Origin: a bacterium
GTDB taxonomy: Bacteria; Armatimonadota; Abditibacteriia; Abditibacteriales; Abditibacteriaceae
Length of the DNA: 64,000 bases
Reading direction: 5' to 3'
Assembly (NCBI GenBank): GCA_004172935.1
Contig: SDZD01000017.1
Location: 38,912 to 102,911 of the forward strand
Shown: positions 51,743 to 60,772 of the stretch, one piece after another
Layout of the letters: the number at the start of each line of letters is the position of its first letter
Position numbering within the stretch: position 1 is the first letter of the stretch
The notes under the pieces: model-generated
What the model was told of the DNA's origin: nothing
Databases searched by the model: none
What the model saw: the letters and a program-made list of their open reading frames with translations, nothing else
Made by a program: the position numbers and the translations under genes

Positions 51743-52873
51743 ATGGATATTGCTGCACTTCTCGCACTTCTCCTTCGCCGCCGCGAATTCCCCCTTTTGG
51801 CTGCAACTCTGATTGCTTCATGGGGCCCCGCTGGTCGCCGATTGATTGGCTCCGACTTCATGCCTCCTCGCATCGGCATGGCGAATTCGGGCACCATCGA
51901 CAACCTTCGCTACTTCACCATCGCCGCTCCAAGCACGACTCGTTACAGCTCGGCTCCGCTTGTGGATGGCGGCGAAATGTTCGCCTCTCTCAATTATTCT
52001 TTGGGAGATGCAAAACTCGCTCGCCAGTTCACTGGCTCCGACTACGATGGTCTTATCGACTATCTGGCTCGTAACGACACGATGCAAGCCATCGCAACTG
52101 TTATGGGTTGGTCAGACACCGCTTTGCTGCAAGCTCTTGTGGAGCGCAGCGAGTTCCAAATCTGGAAAGTTCTCACAACGGGCGGATATGGAAAATTCGG
52201 CGATAACGGCTTCGTTGAAATCCAAAACGGCCCTGACTTGACGGGTCAGTTCATCGACGTCGCTGAGGATTGGAGCGACCCAGAGGTCAATCCCTACCCA
52301 GTGATCGAGGCGCGCATTCAGCGTCTTGTCTCGCTTGGTTTCGTGAAAAGCGGTATTCGTATCGTCTTCACTGACCAAGTTCGTACCATCCTCAAGAACA
52401 ACCCGTTTACCGCTGTCAAATCAGGCAAGTCACTCTTGGTAACCAACAGCGACGGCACGGTCCAGACGCAGCCGATTTCGGGAATTGTGGACGATAGCGA
52501 CATCGACAAAATCTTCCGCGCAATGGGTGTGCAAGCGCCCATTACCTACGACGAACGCGGGTGGACCGAGGCGAAGATTCAAAAGCGCTTCTATCCCGAA
52601 GGCAACATGAGTTTCATTGCCTCGACCGGACGCAATGAGAAGGTTCGCTTTAACCACGATAACCCTGCCGATGTTCGCACCATTTTGGTTCCTAACATCG
52701 TTGGCGTTGTAGGTATCGGTCGCGCTAACGGTCAGAGCGTCCCAGGCCGTCGCGTTGTGGTTCGTCCCTACACCGACGAAGCGGCGGCGCGACTCGAAGG
52801 CGAAGCATGGACGACGGAAGATCCGTTGCTCCTCGAACCTTTGGCTGTTTGCGGTCTGCGAGGTATCCAGTAA
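51743..52873 (+). CDS. Major capsid protein (gpE-like)
   Basis: 376 residues. PPRIGMANSGTIDNLRYFTI near the start, and a C-terminal half with VFTDQVRTILKNNPFTAVKS and EGNMSFIASTGRNEKVRF, fit HK97-fold capsid proteins of the lambda gpE/P22-like type. Ends with a domain rich in beta strands. Main shell component. Confidence 0.8.
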   Translation: MDIAALLALLLRRREFPLLAATLIASWGPAGRRLIGSDFMPPRIGMANSGTIDNLRYFTIAAPSTTRYSSAPLVDGGEMFASLNYSLGDAKLARQFTGSDYDGLIDYLARNDTMQAIATVMGWSDTALLQALVERSEFQIWKVLTTGGYGKFGDNGFVEIQNGPDLTGQFIDVAEDWSDPEVNPYPVIEARIQRLVSLGFVKSGIRIVFTDQVRTILKNNPFTAVKSGKSLLVTNSDGTVQTQPISGIVDDSDIDKIFRAMGVQAPITYDERGWTEAKIQKRFYPEGNMSFIASTGRNEKVRFNHDNPADVRTILVPNIVGVVGIGRANGQSVPGRRVVVRPYTDEAAARLEGEAWTTEDPLLLEPLAVCGLRGIQ

Positions 52874-52875
52874 TC

Positions 52876-53445
52876 ATGGCCAAAGACACTATCGAAGTCG
52901 TGGCTCTCAAGCCATTCGCTTTAGGCGGCTCGGAACACATGCCGGGCCGCGTCAAAGTCCCTGCCAAGTCGATTCCAAATCTGGTTGAGAAGGGCTTCAT
53001 CGAAGCACCTGAACAGCCATCCGAAGAATCGTCTCTACCTCTGATTTCTCAGGAAGAAGTTGACGAGGTTACCGCTGGATACCTTTCTAGCACCTTTGGA
53101 CTTGAGCGGTTCAGCGGAGAATCTCCATCGGCATTTATTGCGGGTGTCATTGGCGAAGGTCGTGACGCTAAGAATGAATTGCTGGGAATAGACAATCTTT
53201 TGAAAGGTCGCGATGCCCTTGAAAGTTTGCCCACTCGTGAAGCAAAGATTCAAAAGACCCTGGCAGTTGCCAAGGAAAGCGACGGCCTCAAGACCCAACT
53301 CACCGAGGCCAAAGCCGCTGCGGCCAAAGCCAAAACCGACCTGACCAACGTGACCAAAGAGCGCGATGGTTTCAAGTCCGAACTGGATAAGGTCAAGGCT
53401 GAACTCGAAGCCCTCAAGGCCGCTAGCGCCAAAGCTACGAACTAA
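52876..53445 (+). CDS. Coiled-coil structural protein
   Basis: 189 residues. N-terminal small domain (IEVVALKPFALGGSEHMPGR, reminiscent of short head-tail proteins); C-terminal 70 residues form a heptad coiled coil (LTNVTKERDGFKSELDKVKA). Role unknown, located with head-completion genes. Confidence 0.62.
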   Translation: MAKDTIEVVALKPFALGGSEHMPGRVKVPAKSIPNLVEKGFIEAPEQPSEESSLPLISQEEVDEVTAGYLSSTFGLERFSGESPSAFIAGVIGEGRDAKNELLGIDNLLKGRDALESLPTREAKIQKTLAVAKESDGLKTQLTEAKAAAAKAKTDLTNVTKERDGFKSELDKVKAELEALKAASAKATN

Positions 53446-53450
53446 ATCCC

Positions 53451-53939
53451 ATGCCCATTGATGCCTTCCAGATGTACACCGCTGCACAGTTCACGCCCGA
53501 CTTTTACGGGAGCGCCATTGGAGACGCGCCCACGGAAGCCGAGCAGATTGCGCAAGCGGTGGCATTCATCGACCTTGAGGTTTTACCACTGGCTAACAGC
53601 GAGGTCGAGGTGCCGGTTCGGAAGGCATTAAAGGACATGGTTTCGCCTCTGGATAACGCGGGCATCACGACTCTTTTTGGCCACATGGCCCCTTCAGTTA
53701 TCAAATTGTGGGATGCTGCCCAAACCTCTTATGGTCGAAGCGAGCTGAACAAGCGCGTGAAGTCGGATAACGAAGAACGCGATAAGGACAGTGACCAAGA
53801 CCGGATTCAGGGTAACGACCGTCTCAAAAAGCTTCTTGATTTCGTGGTTGAGTGGGTGGCCCTACAACCTGGGGGCGATGAGCAGACGGAATCGCTGACT
53901 GAAACCACCCAGTCAGTCGAAACCGTGTTTGTGTGGTGA
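53451..53939 (+). CDS. Hypothetical head-tail protein
   Basis: 162 residues. Acidic with DNEERDKDSDQDRIQGND in the second half. Order after the capsid gene suggests a connector or head-tail adaptor. No recognised fold. Confidence 0.58.
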   Translation: MPIDAFQMYTAAQFTPDFYGSAIGDAPTEAEQIAQAVAFIDLEVLPLANSEVEVPVRKALKDMVSPLDNAGITTLFGHMAPSVIKLWDAAQTSYGRSELNKRVKSDNEERDKDSDQDRIQGNDRLKKLLDFVVEWVALQPGGDEQTESLTETTQSVETVFVW

Positions 53940-53943
53940 CTTA

Positions 53944-54375
53944 ATGGCTTGGCCCAAAGAAACAGATCCAGAGCAGAATCTCCGACTCGAAATCAAAGCA
54001 CTTTTAGAGTCTCGTGGTTTGGAAATCGCGCTTCCAAAAGACCGTGTGAGTCCAAAAATCCACGTAAGAGTTTTGGAAGTAGAGGAAACCAGAACCGCCA
54101 TCAATCACGTTGATCCCGAAACGGGAAAGCGTTGTGACTGGCAGAACTGGGAAGTCACCTTGGATGTAGTCGGAGACGATAGGACGCCACAGGGTCAACT
54201 CTCGAAAGCGTCTAGTGTGCTTTTTGCCGCATTCCGCGAAGATGCGTGGGAAGAGCGCAACGAACACGGAATTTGTACCGCAACTCTGCGCAAAGAGAGC
54301 AACGCGCAAAGCGAGTACGGTGAGCTAAAAAACCCCTTCATTATGAAGTGCGACACCATCACTTTTATTGAGTAA
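53944..54375 (+). CDS. Probable tail-completion protein
   Basis: 143 residues. LRLEIKALLESRGLEIALPK then beta-strands with WQNWEVTLDVVGDDRTPQG; size and order match tail terminator proteins, but homology is not clear by eye. Confidence 0.55.
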   Translation: MAWPKETDPEQNLRLEIKALLESRGLEIALPKDRVSPKIHVRVLEVEETRTAINHVDPETGKRCDWQNWEVTLDVVGDDRTPQGQLSKASSVLFAAFREDAWEERNEHGICTATLRKESNAQSEYGELKNPFIMKCDTITFIE

Positions 54376-54380
54376 AAATC

Positions 54381-54839
54381 ATGGCCTTACCTACAGCAGC
54401 AGCCGCAGAACGGCTTCTTGGCGGCGCCCTCAATGGCCTTTGTTCCATCAATGGCCTTGTTGGCTTTTTGGAGTCGATCAAGAAATCCGGCGGCGATACC
54501 GAACAAAAGAAAATCGGCATCAACGAATACGGCGTCCAGATGATGCAGCCAGCTGATAAAAAGCCGGTTGAACATGAGGCCGTTCTGATGGTGCCGAAAA
54601 CCAACTATACGGCCTTCACCAATGCCTACAAACCCGGTAGCATCCTGACCAACTTCTTCGCCCCACTCAATGACTCAAGCGAAATGCTGAAGGGGGGCGA
54701 TACGGAGATTGCCACGTGCGATTGGGATGCGGCGGTAGTCGAAAACGACATCGTCAAAGTCACCATCACTTTACGGGCACTTGGCTATGGCACAACCACA
54801 ACCTACACAGCCCCTAGTAGCGGCGGGGGCGGCGCGTAA
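54381..54839 (+). CDS. Probable tail-tube protein
   Basis: 152 residues, beta-rich, with ESIKKSGGDTEQKKIGINEY and KVTITLRALGYGTTTTY. Its place before a likely assembly-chaperone gene and the Gly-rich end are usual for tail-tube proteins of long-tailed phages. Confidence 0.55.
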   Translation: MALPTAAAAERLLGGALNGLCSINGLVGFLESIKKSGGDTEQKKIGINEYGVQMMQPADKKPVEHEAVLMVPKTNYTAFTNAYKPGSILTNFFAPLNDSSEMLKGGDTEIATCDWDAAVVENDIVKVTITLRALGYGTTTTYTAPSSGGGGA

Positions 54840-55537
54840 TGGAAAATTTGCCAATCAAGCCTAAAGTCGCGCTTCCAGTTCTCTCACTCGCTGCTCTGCG
54901 TGAAAAAGCGAAGCATCGTACTCAGCCTGAAAGGGACTCGCTTACCGCATTCGAGCATAAAGGTCTGGGTGGCTCTTTGTACGTAGGCCCAATGAGCTGC
55001 AAAGGCTATGAAGCGGTTGAGAATCCCGAAACCTTCGGACTTCCCGGTACTCCGGTCGCAGGGAAGAAAATCTCAACCAACGCAGAAGATGAACTCAACC
55101 GCGACCTGGCTTATCTGATGCATGGTGTGTGGGCCGAGGGCGCAGACGGGTTACAGCATCTCAGCCGCGAAGATGCCGTTTTTCTTTTCGAAGGTGAGGG
55201 GTTCGGTCCTTCCACTCGTGCGCTTATTCAACACGTCAAAAACCTGAATCCACCGCGTGAAGAGCTGACGCCTCGGATGGAAGGCGTCATTGCTTCGACC
55301 TCTATTGCGTCGTTGGTTCTTAGGACGTTACTAGATGTGGGATGGGGTGACGCCGTCATTCACTATCTAGCACCATCGTCTACTCCAGAGCAAAAGGCAT
55401 GGGCCGAGGAGCGCATGGCTCAGGTTCAGGAGGTCGTGTTTGAATTAGGAGATATATTGGGCACACAGGATGTAATGGACCGATTTGGGTTCAGGCCCAA
55501 GCCAGAATCGCCAGAAGAATCCGATGGGGAAGATTAG
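54839..55537 (+). CDS. Hypothetical tail-region protein, possible assembly chaperone
   Basis: 232 residues, helical in the C-terminal half (PEQKAWAEERMAQVQEVVFE). TAATG overlap with the tube-like gene. In many phages the two genes after the tube encode assembly chaperones joined by a frameshift; this and the next ORF overlap by 14 bp, but no slippery run is obvious. Confidence 0.5.
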   Translation: MENLPIKPKVALPVLSLAALREKAKHRTQPERDSLTAFEHKGLGGSLYVGPMSCKGYEAVENPETFGLPGTPVAGKKISTNAEDELNRDLAYLMHGVWAEGADGLQHLSREDAVFLFEGEGFGPSTRALIQHVKNLNPPREELTPRMEGVIASTSIASLVLRTLLDVGWGDAVIHYLAPSSTPEQKAWAEERMAQVQEVVFELGDILGTQDVMDRFGFRPKPESPEESDGED

Positions 55538-55910
55538 CAGTCGCTACAAAGACCGAGGTAAGCGGGTTCGGCGCGTAACAAAGAAAATGTTTATCGCCGA
55601 AGCCCGCTTAATTCGTGCGGCGGTAAGGGAGGGAATTAATGTCGAGGTCTACCAACGAAGCTCCCTCCCCAAAAGTGGACGCCTTAAAAGGTCGGTTCGC
55701 TTAAAAACGTTTCGCGGTGGGTTCGTTGTGGTGCTGTCGGGAGCGGTGGCACCACACGCCCGCTATAGGCTTGCCATGAAAGGGCGTTCCAAGCTGGGCG
55801 GGCATCAACTAGATGTAAATCCAGCAAGGTATGCCCGTCGTAAAACCTATTTAATTCGCAGAGCGCTGAAGCGCAAAGGACTGATGGAAATTATCGGAAG
55901 GGGAGGGTGA
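55524..55910 (+). CDS. Basic head-tail-type protein
   Basis: 128 residues, very basic (RYKDRGKRVRRVTKKMF), with SLPKSGRLKRSVRLKTFRGG and PHARYRLAMKGRSK resembling HK97 gp10-like tail-completion proteins. Overlaps the preceding gene in another frame. Confidence 0.58.
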   Translation: MGKISSRYKDRGKRVRRVTKKMFIAEARLIRAAVREGINVEVYQRSSLPKSGRLKRSVRLKTFRGGFVVVLSGAVAPHARYRLAMKGRSKLGGHQLDVNPARYARRKTYLIRRALKRKGLMEIIGRGG

Positions 55911-55943
55911 AAGAATCACTTTTTCAGGTGGCAAGGGAGGCCA

Positions 55944-56132
55944 ATGAATCAACTTCAAATCTTAGCGGGCATTCTCCATCGTTATGAGGCCGGAGCCGTT
56001 GCCGACATTGAGAAGACCTTCAAAGGGGTGGAAATGGCGCCAGAAGTGAAAGCCGTTTACTCTCCAATGAAAGAGAGAGTAAAAAAACGCCAGAAAGACA
56101 AATCGACAAAAACAAAGGGCGCCTCAACATGA
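55944..56132 (+). CDS. Small basic C-tailed protein
   Basis: 62 residues with GTG-rich ribosome-binding region AGGGAGG. Acidic/helical start (LQILAGILHRYEAGAVADIE) and Lys-rich tail (KERVKKRQKDKSTK). The terminator hairpin begins inside its last codons. Function unknown. Confidence 0.55.
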   Translation: MNQLQILAGILHRYEAGAVADIEKTFKGVEMAPEVKAVYSPMKERVKKRQKDKSTKTKGAST

Positions 56133-56142
56133 GGCGCCCTTT
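56114..56142. terminator. Bidirectional terminator ending the late block
   Basis: Perfect 13-bp arms AAAGGGCGCCTCA and TGAGGCGCCCTTT with a 3-base loop. It separates the rightward structural genes from leftward accessory genes. Confidence 0.88.
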
Positions 56143-56147
56143 GTTTA

Positions 56148-56672
56148 TTACGGCCTTGACGCCCAAAGCACCATCAACCCAAAAACCACTGCCGCAATCG
56201 TAAAAGTTACGTAGTAGAATGACGCAGATAGAGGTTTTTGCGCTGCCCTTGCTTGATTAATCTGGTCCCACATTTGGTCGTGGCTTTCCTGAATCGCAAC
56301 CTGCTGTTTTGCTTCCAATATCTCCCGGTTGCGTTCCTCTTGCGCCCGATCTGCCCACGGCAACAGTTCGCCACAAGCGGTGCAGTGAGTCATTGCAAGG
56401 GAATTTGTATGGCCGCATTCGGGGCAGTGGTGCATCTTGCCCGACTCATAGTGGGCGGGATAGTCGGGCGTGGTTGAAGTGGGCGAGGGTTCCCATTTGA
56501 AATCTTCGTCGAGGATTCCCGGTCCCATTGCCGCTGCCTCGGCTTCAAACCGAGCAACTTCGGCGGCGTGTTTATCGCGAACCTCTTGAGCCCACGGCAA
56601 CTCTCGGCGGCAATCTATGCACTGGGTGAAGTCGCGGGAATTGAGTTGGCCACAGTAGGGGCACTTCGACAT
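56148..56672 (-). CDS. Double zinc-ribbon protein with C-terminal membrane anchor
   Basis: 174 residues from the ATG at 56672. Two zinc ribbons: CPYCGQLNSRDFTQCIDC near the start and CPECGHTNSLAMTHCTAC in the middle. Both are followed by a similar ELPWA/LLPWA segment, so this looks like an internal duplication. A C-terminal helix (FTIAAVVFGLMVLW) anchors it in the membrane. Leftward accessory gene; role unknown. Confidence 0.75.
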   Translation of the reverse strand: MSKCPYCGQLNSRDFTQCIDCRRELPWAQEVRDKHAAEVARFEAEAAAMGPGILDEDFKWEPSPTSTTPDYPAHYESGKMHHCPECGHTNSLAMTHCTACGELLPWADRAQEERNREILEAKQQVAIQESHDQMWDQINQARAAQKPLSASFYYVTFTIAAVVFGLMVLWASRP

Positions 56673-56728
56673 TTGAGGTGTCACAAATGCCCATTTTATC
56701 GAAGTGGTGAAAAATCAAAAAGGGTGTC

Positions 56729-57619
56729 TCAATCTGAGTCACCCTTTGGTGGGGATTGTAGTTGAAGTTTTGCGTATCTCAAGCTACTATCAATCATATA
56801 GCTCGCCATATTTGGAAGAAGGACAGTTGCATCAGATGTTAGCAAATATAAATAGTGAGCAAATGACTTCAGGTGATGGATACTCGCCGGGTTTGCAATG
56901 TCTATTCTATTTCTTGAATCATAACCGCAGAAGCGCGGCCACGGCATTGCCATACTCCTTTGGGTAACATTATATAATGCCTCAGATGTATTATAGTAAA
57001 TTATTCCGTCGTCCATACTCAAAATAACGTTATGCCTATTCCGAACCAAAACATCCTTTGAATAAAAATCCGCTATCTCATCACATATATTCGAGATATC
57101 AAAATCTAATTTATTGCAGATTATCATTGAGAACATTTGATCTCTTGGCTCTCTAGCCATATTGAATTTTGGCACACGACTTCCCCTGAACGGAGCCCCA
57201 GTCGCTTCCTCTCTAAGCGCCTTTATCCCAGCCAGTTTATTGAGTGCGGCCTTGAACTCATATTTTGTTAGAACGCTTTTTACTTCGACTACGCCGATAA
57301 CAGTTTCGACAGGGAAGAAACGCTGATTGGCTCCTGATTTAATCAGCGGAGTCAGGTCGCCATCATAGATAACAACATCGCATTGCGTACTGACAGAGTC
57401 TTTAGGGGTAACAACAAATCCCTGCGAAATCTTATAGGTTTCAGGTATAAAGAGGGAAAAAAAGTCTCGGCAGATAGCCTCTTTAAAAGTGCCAAATTCG
57501 CCTGGGTGTATCAGCTTTCTTTGCTCATCGTAGAAAACTTCTGGGGCAAGCCTTGTTATTGCAAATCGAAATTTTTCGATTTCACTTTCTAAGAGAGCAT
57601 TGATAATTCTATTCGCCAT
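56729..57619 (-). CDS. DUF6602-like protein, putative PD-(D/E)XK nuclease-fold
   Basis: 296 residues from the ATG at 57619. HPGEFGTFKEAICRDFFSLF, the segment QCDVVIYDGDLTPLI and VETVIGVVEVKSVL resemble DUF6602. D...(V)E-x-K is the usual layout of PD-(D/E)XK-type active sites, so a nuclease is plausible. AT-rich relative to its neighbours, which suggests recent acquisition. It stands alone in the accessory region and could be a defence gene; that is an inference. Confidence 0.66.
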   Translation of the reverse strand: MANRIINALLESEIEKFRFAITRLAPEVFYDEQRKLIHPGEFGTFKEAICRDFFSLFIPETYKISQGFVVTPKDSVSTQCDVVIYDGDLTPLIKSGANQRFFPVETVIGVVEVKSVLTKYEFKAALNKLAGIKALREEATGAPFRGSRVPKFNMAREPRDQMFSMIICNKLDFDISNICDEIADFYSKDVLVRNRHNVILSMDDGIIYYNTSEALYNVTQRSMAMPWPRFCGYDSRNRIDIANPASIHHLKSFAHYLYLLTSDATVLLPNMASYMIDSSLRYAKLQLQSPPKGDSD

Positions 57620-57868
57620 GGTGACTATATTATCTGTGCATCCCTGCGGAAAATTCAATTGGAGCAAAGTAAGCCCTCCCCCCTCTCCATTGGAATGTCA
57701 CAGAGACTCCGCTACGCAGTAAAGGCCACGTAAAACAATTTGCTTCACGCGCTCCGCGCTACAAATTCTTTTCCTCTGCGGGCCTTGACAGCTACGCTAC
57801 GCTCTGTCTTTTTTCAACCAACGGGGGAAGGTTCTCCCAAAAACCGGAACGGTTTCCGGCGTCATAAG

Positions 57869-58696
57869 CTACTCGTAGTATTTGCTGATATTGGAGTCGC
57901 CCGATGCCCTGTACTTGCCACTACGGGTATCACTATCGGCCTTGTAAGCAATCTTGCGCTCAATGCCTAATTTGCGTAACTCTCCTCGAATGCGCTTCAC
58001 ATCCTCCTCATTAGTCCAGTCGCAGGTGTAGACGCAAATTACCTTTTCATCCGACCTGTATCTATTAGGCATAGCAGTGGCAACCTTTGATGCCCCGCCT
58101 AGCTTGCCTTCTTCGGTTGCACTCTTAATTTGAGCCCACATGGCGTCTACTTCGGCGAGTGGAACAAACACAAGCCATTTACCACTATTTTCTGTCGGTT
58201 GAGGGTATTCGCCTGTCTTGCGCATAGCAACCAACCAAGGTTTGTTCATTTCTTCAGAGGGCTTAGGCCCTGTTTCATCTTGTGCAATTTGTGGTTTTCG
58301 CACAGCTTTTTTTCGTACAGGTTTTTCAGCTTGGGACTCTTCGCGTAATTCCAAAGCCTTAGCTCTTAGCTCCTCAGTTATCTTTGCTTTTTCCGCTCTG
58401 GTTAATCTCTTTGGCTGAGGGTTCTTTTCCGCTTCCTTACTGTCATGTATGACGATGCTCCCATCTGGATAACAGATAATGGCTGCTTCATCGGGAAGAA
58501 CTGGGTGCCCCATACGCATGCTGACCGGGGTGCAGACAAAGGTCGGTATATCGCCCCCTGCGGTTGCTGAATTGATGATTTGCATTGGCTTGTCTTTGCG
58601 ATCTGCCTCTGTGACTGCAATCAGCAGACAATCAATAAGCGCGTGCAAACCATTCGCACCGCGGGGGCCTTTAATAAAGTCGAATGCTGTTGGCAT
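57869..58696 (-). CDS. Phosphothreonine-lyase-like (Pdp/DUF1917-type) C-terminal domain protein
   Basis: 275 residues. The C-terminal 110 residues follow the Pdp family: GKWLVFVPLAEVDAMWAQIK, KVATAMPNRYRSDEKVICVY, then ADSDTRSGKYRASGD and ISKYYE, found in bacteria and archaea as a putative phosphothreonine lyase. The N-terminal 90 residues, a small beta-rich domain, are joined by a Lys/Glu-rich linker. Enzyme activity in this family has not, to my knowledge, been generally shown. Confidence 0.72.
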   Translation of the reverse strand: MPTAFDFIKGPRGANGLHALIDCLLIAVTEADRKDKPMQIINSATAGGDIPTFVCTPVSMRMGHPVLPDEAAIICYPDGSIVIHDSKEAEKNPQPKRLTRAEKAKITEELRAKALELREESQAEKPVRKKAVRKPQIAQDETGPKPSEEMNKPWLVAMRKTGEYPQPTENSGKWLVFVPLAEVDAMWAQIKSATEEGKLGGASKVATAMPNRYRSDEKVICVYTCDWTNEEDVKRIRGELRKLGIERKIAYKADSDTRSGKYRASGDSNISKYYE

Positions 58697-58727
58697 GGGG
58701 ATAATAAATTGTTTAGTGGCCTCAATA

Positions 58728-58997
58728 TTACGCCAATGTCTGAATCAGTTCGTGCAGCTTGCGCAGCGCCTCGGAGATGGTCTGGGCCTGAGCAAACAGC
58801 GCCTCGGCGGTGTCCTCATCGCCATTAGCGCCATTCTCTAGCGCGGCGTGGATGGCAACCGCTTCGACCAGTGCGGCGACTTGGTTGAAGTTGGTGATCT
58901 CGCTTTCGTTCAGCACGCGCTTTTCGAGGCGTTTACGGGCCTCGCTGTTGACGGGGAGAGTTGCGGCTTGGTCGAGGAGTTGGGCGATGGTATCCAT
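58728..58997 (-). CDS. Hypothetical helical protein
   Basis: 89 residues from the ATG at 58997 (MDTIAQLLDQAATLPV). All helical and acidic, ending in a likely coiled coil (QTISEALRKLHELIQTLA). No family recognised. Confidence 0.55.
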   Translation of the reverse strand: MDTIAQLLDQAATLPVNSEARKRLEKRVLNESEITNFNQVAALVEAVAIHAALENGANGDEDTAEALFAQAQTISEALRKLHELIQTLA

Positions 58998-59102
58998 GCC
59001 GCACGGTTTAGCAGATTCAAGCTCTGGAAAAGGGGACGAGGAGTTGTCCTCAAACAAATTGGCGCCTCTCGCAAGTGAGCTGTGCGGCAAACTGGGGCGA
59101 CT

Positions 59103-59342
59103 ATGACAGAGCAGGAAGCGGAGAAGAACAAACATCTGGAAAAAGAGGAACGCGAGTTCCCAGTAAAGCCGACAGCGCCCCAAGCATCACATCCTTGGTG
59201 GCATTATTATTTACTGGCGTTAGCCACCTTGATACCTGTCGCTCTGTGTAACTATTTCCAGTTCCCTCGCCCTTGGATTTTTTTGCCCCAATTGCTCATT
59301 GTTGCCCCCGGATTTTTTTGGATATTGAAAAAACGTCTCTGA
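59103..59342 (+). CDS. Small two-helix membrane protein
   Basis: 79 residues. Charged N-terminus (EQEAEKNKHLEKEEREFPV), then two membrane helices (WHYYLLALATLIPVALCNYF and IFLPQLLIVAPGFFWIL). No family recognised. Confidence 0.55.
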   Translation: MTEQEAEKNKHLEKEEREFPVKPTAPQASHPWWHYYLLALATLIPVALCNYFQFPRPWIFLPQLLIVAPGFFWILKKRL

Positions 59343-59462
59343 TTGATGCCCCGCGAGTTCTGGCCGCAAAAGTGGCTGGATGAGGAAGCCAAGTAGCCAC
59401 ATAATATGCCTATGCGGGGAAATAGTGGGTAGGCATTCCCCTACTTAATTAGAGATGGTTCG

Positions 59463-59714
59463 GTGGAGAGATTGCTTGGCCAGAGCCTTCTCATGGAACT
59501 CCCCCATCTCACTTCTGATGAACGCGAAGTTGCCTATGCGCTCTGGGAAGCGTTGGTTTTTGCGGATTCTCCCCGCGCGCGTGGTGTCGCTGAGGCGAAG
59601 TTTGCGGAAGCGCCCTTTTCTATCCAGCAGGCCATCCTGCGCGAAATCGTCAGGGCGTTTCGCCAAGGCCACACCCCTCATTCCGTCGCTAATCCTTTTG
59701 CTCCCCAACTCTAA
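59463..59714 (+). CDS. Hypothetical protein
   Basis: 83 residues from a GTG; a start at the ATG 59493 is equally possible. LPHLTSDEREVAYALWEALV and QQAILREIVRAFRQGHTPH are helical. An AT-rich promoter-like stretch precedes it. Confidence 0.5.
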   Translation: MERLLGQSLLMELPHLTSDEREVAYALWEALVFADSPRARGVAEAKFAEAPFSIQQAILREIVRAFRQGHTPHSVANPFAPQL

Positions 59715-59795
59715 AACCATTATCAGGACAAACCCTGAGTAGTTATGTGAGGTTTTACCTTTCACTGGTGTTAGAAGTGCAGTAGGGTTAGGCAT

Positions 59796-60023
59796 ATGGA
59801 TAGTAAAAACTATGCGGTCATTAACTGCTTCGATGGAAAGTCTTTTGAGAAGTTCACGACAGTTGACCAGGACACAGGTGAAAGTCAGGTTGTCTGTAAG
59901 ATTGACGCCTTGACCGTTGAACTGGAGGAATGGACACATAGACAGCAAGAAGCCATTGCCCGCGACATGGCTGCTATAGGGTTAAAGCGCCCCCGAAAGG
60001 AAAAGCCTGACGTGAAGAATTAA
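59796..60023 (+). CDS. Hypothetical small protein
   Basis: 75 residues. Beta-like start (NYAVINCFDGKSFEKFTTVD) and a basic C-terminus (GLKRPRKEKPDVKN). Not recognised. Confidence 0.52.
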   Translation: MDSKNYAVINCFDGKSFEKFTTVDQDTGESQVVCKIDALTVELEEWTHRQQEAIARDMAAIGLKRPRKEKPDVKN

Positions 60024-60045
60024 GAGTTGAGCGTCGGGAATTTCA

Positions 60046-60330
60046 ATGAAAGATGGCGCTCAGCACTATCAAGACTTATTGCGCGTCAACCAAGATGCCT
60101 TCACCCATGAGCTTTTCTTGATGTCCTACCATTCGTTATCGGCAGCGCTGGCTTGCGCGATTGCGTTGAAAGATAGGGCGATGCTCAAAGAGGTCGAGTC
60201 AATGGCTCACAGCCAATGGCAGCACCTCAAAACTCACTTTGGCAATTCCATACTTTTAGATGAGCCCTTGGAAGTGACCCTGTACAGTTCATTGTGTCAG
60301 CTCGCCAATCTTCGCGGCCTTATTTTCTAA
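60046..60330 (+). CDS. Hypothetical helical protein
   Basis: 94 residues, helical throughout (SAALACAIALKDRAMLKEVE). Looks like a small tetratricopeptide- or bundle-like protein. Not recognised. Confidence 0.52.
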   Translation: MKDGAQHYQDLLRVNQDAFTHELFLMSYHSLSAALACAIALKDRAMLKEVESMAHSQWQHLKTHFGNSILLDEPLEVTLYSSLCQLANLRGLIF

Positions 60331-60343
60331 GTCGCCTTTTTGC

Positions 60344-60556
60344 CTAATTTCTCATTCGGGCCACGTGTTCCTGTATACGAGCCACATGTTCTCTCATCTG
60401 CGTGACATGTTCGTGTATCTGCCCCACATTATGTCGCCCCTGCACCGTGTGTTCTTCGACCCATGCAAAGTGAACTTGCAGTAGCTCTGCCCGCTTTCGC
60501 ATCTGCTGCAACTCTTGGGCGAACAGATCGGAAATTATTCGCTGGGATTGGTTCAT
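60344..60556 (-). CDS. Small coiled-coil protein with EHV heptads
   Basis: 70 residues from the ATG at 60556. The second half repeats a 7-residue unit four times (IHEHVTQ, MREHVAR, IQEHVAR, MRN), encoded by 21-bp tandem repeats in the DNA. Likely a coiled coil. It resembles in style the protein at 60773. Function unknown. Confidence 0.5.
   Translation of the reverse strand: MNQSQRIISDLFAQELQQMRKRAELLQVHFAWVEEHTVQGRHNVGQIHEHVTQMREHVARIQEHVARMRN
60360..60422. repeat. Three 21-bp tandem repeats encoding heptads
   Basis: Units 60360-60380, 60381-60401, 60402-60422 share the pattern GCCACATGTTC..TCTGC with a decayed fourth copy after. They keep the frame, so repeat number can change coil length. 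Confidence 0.6.
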
Positions 60557-60705
60557 AGCGCAACGATAACACAAATTCGATGCGAGAGCGGAAGCGTCCT
60601 GACACGGGGACATCGCGCTCGTTTCACACTCACAACTCCGCGAAAACTCAGGTTTTCTAAGGTCGGGGGCGCATTTCATTTAAATAGTTCAAATGGAGAG
60701 TGACC

Positions 60706-60742
60706 ATCGGCGACGCATTACCGCCCGGACTGCGTCGCCGAT
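60706..60742. terminator. 12-bp perfect hairpin
   Basis: Arms ATCGGCGACGCA and TGCGTCGCCGAT around 13 bases, between two leftward small coiled-coil genes. No T-run. Confidence 0.5.
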
Positions 60743-60772
60743 AGTCGAGTCCGTTACGCGCAGAATGTGTGC

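Noticed and set aside
54839..55910. Programmed frameshift joining two tail chaperone ORFs
   Set aside because: The ORFs overlap by 14 bp but no slippery heptamer is seen in the overlap; kept as two separate genes.
59455..59742. 95-codon frame starting with ATG at 59455
   Set aside because: The overlapping frame from 59463 has a more natural amino-acid make-up; this one is Arg/Pro/Ser-rich at its end.
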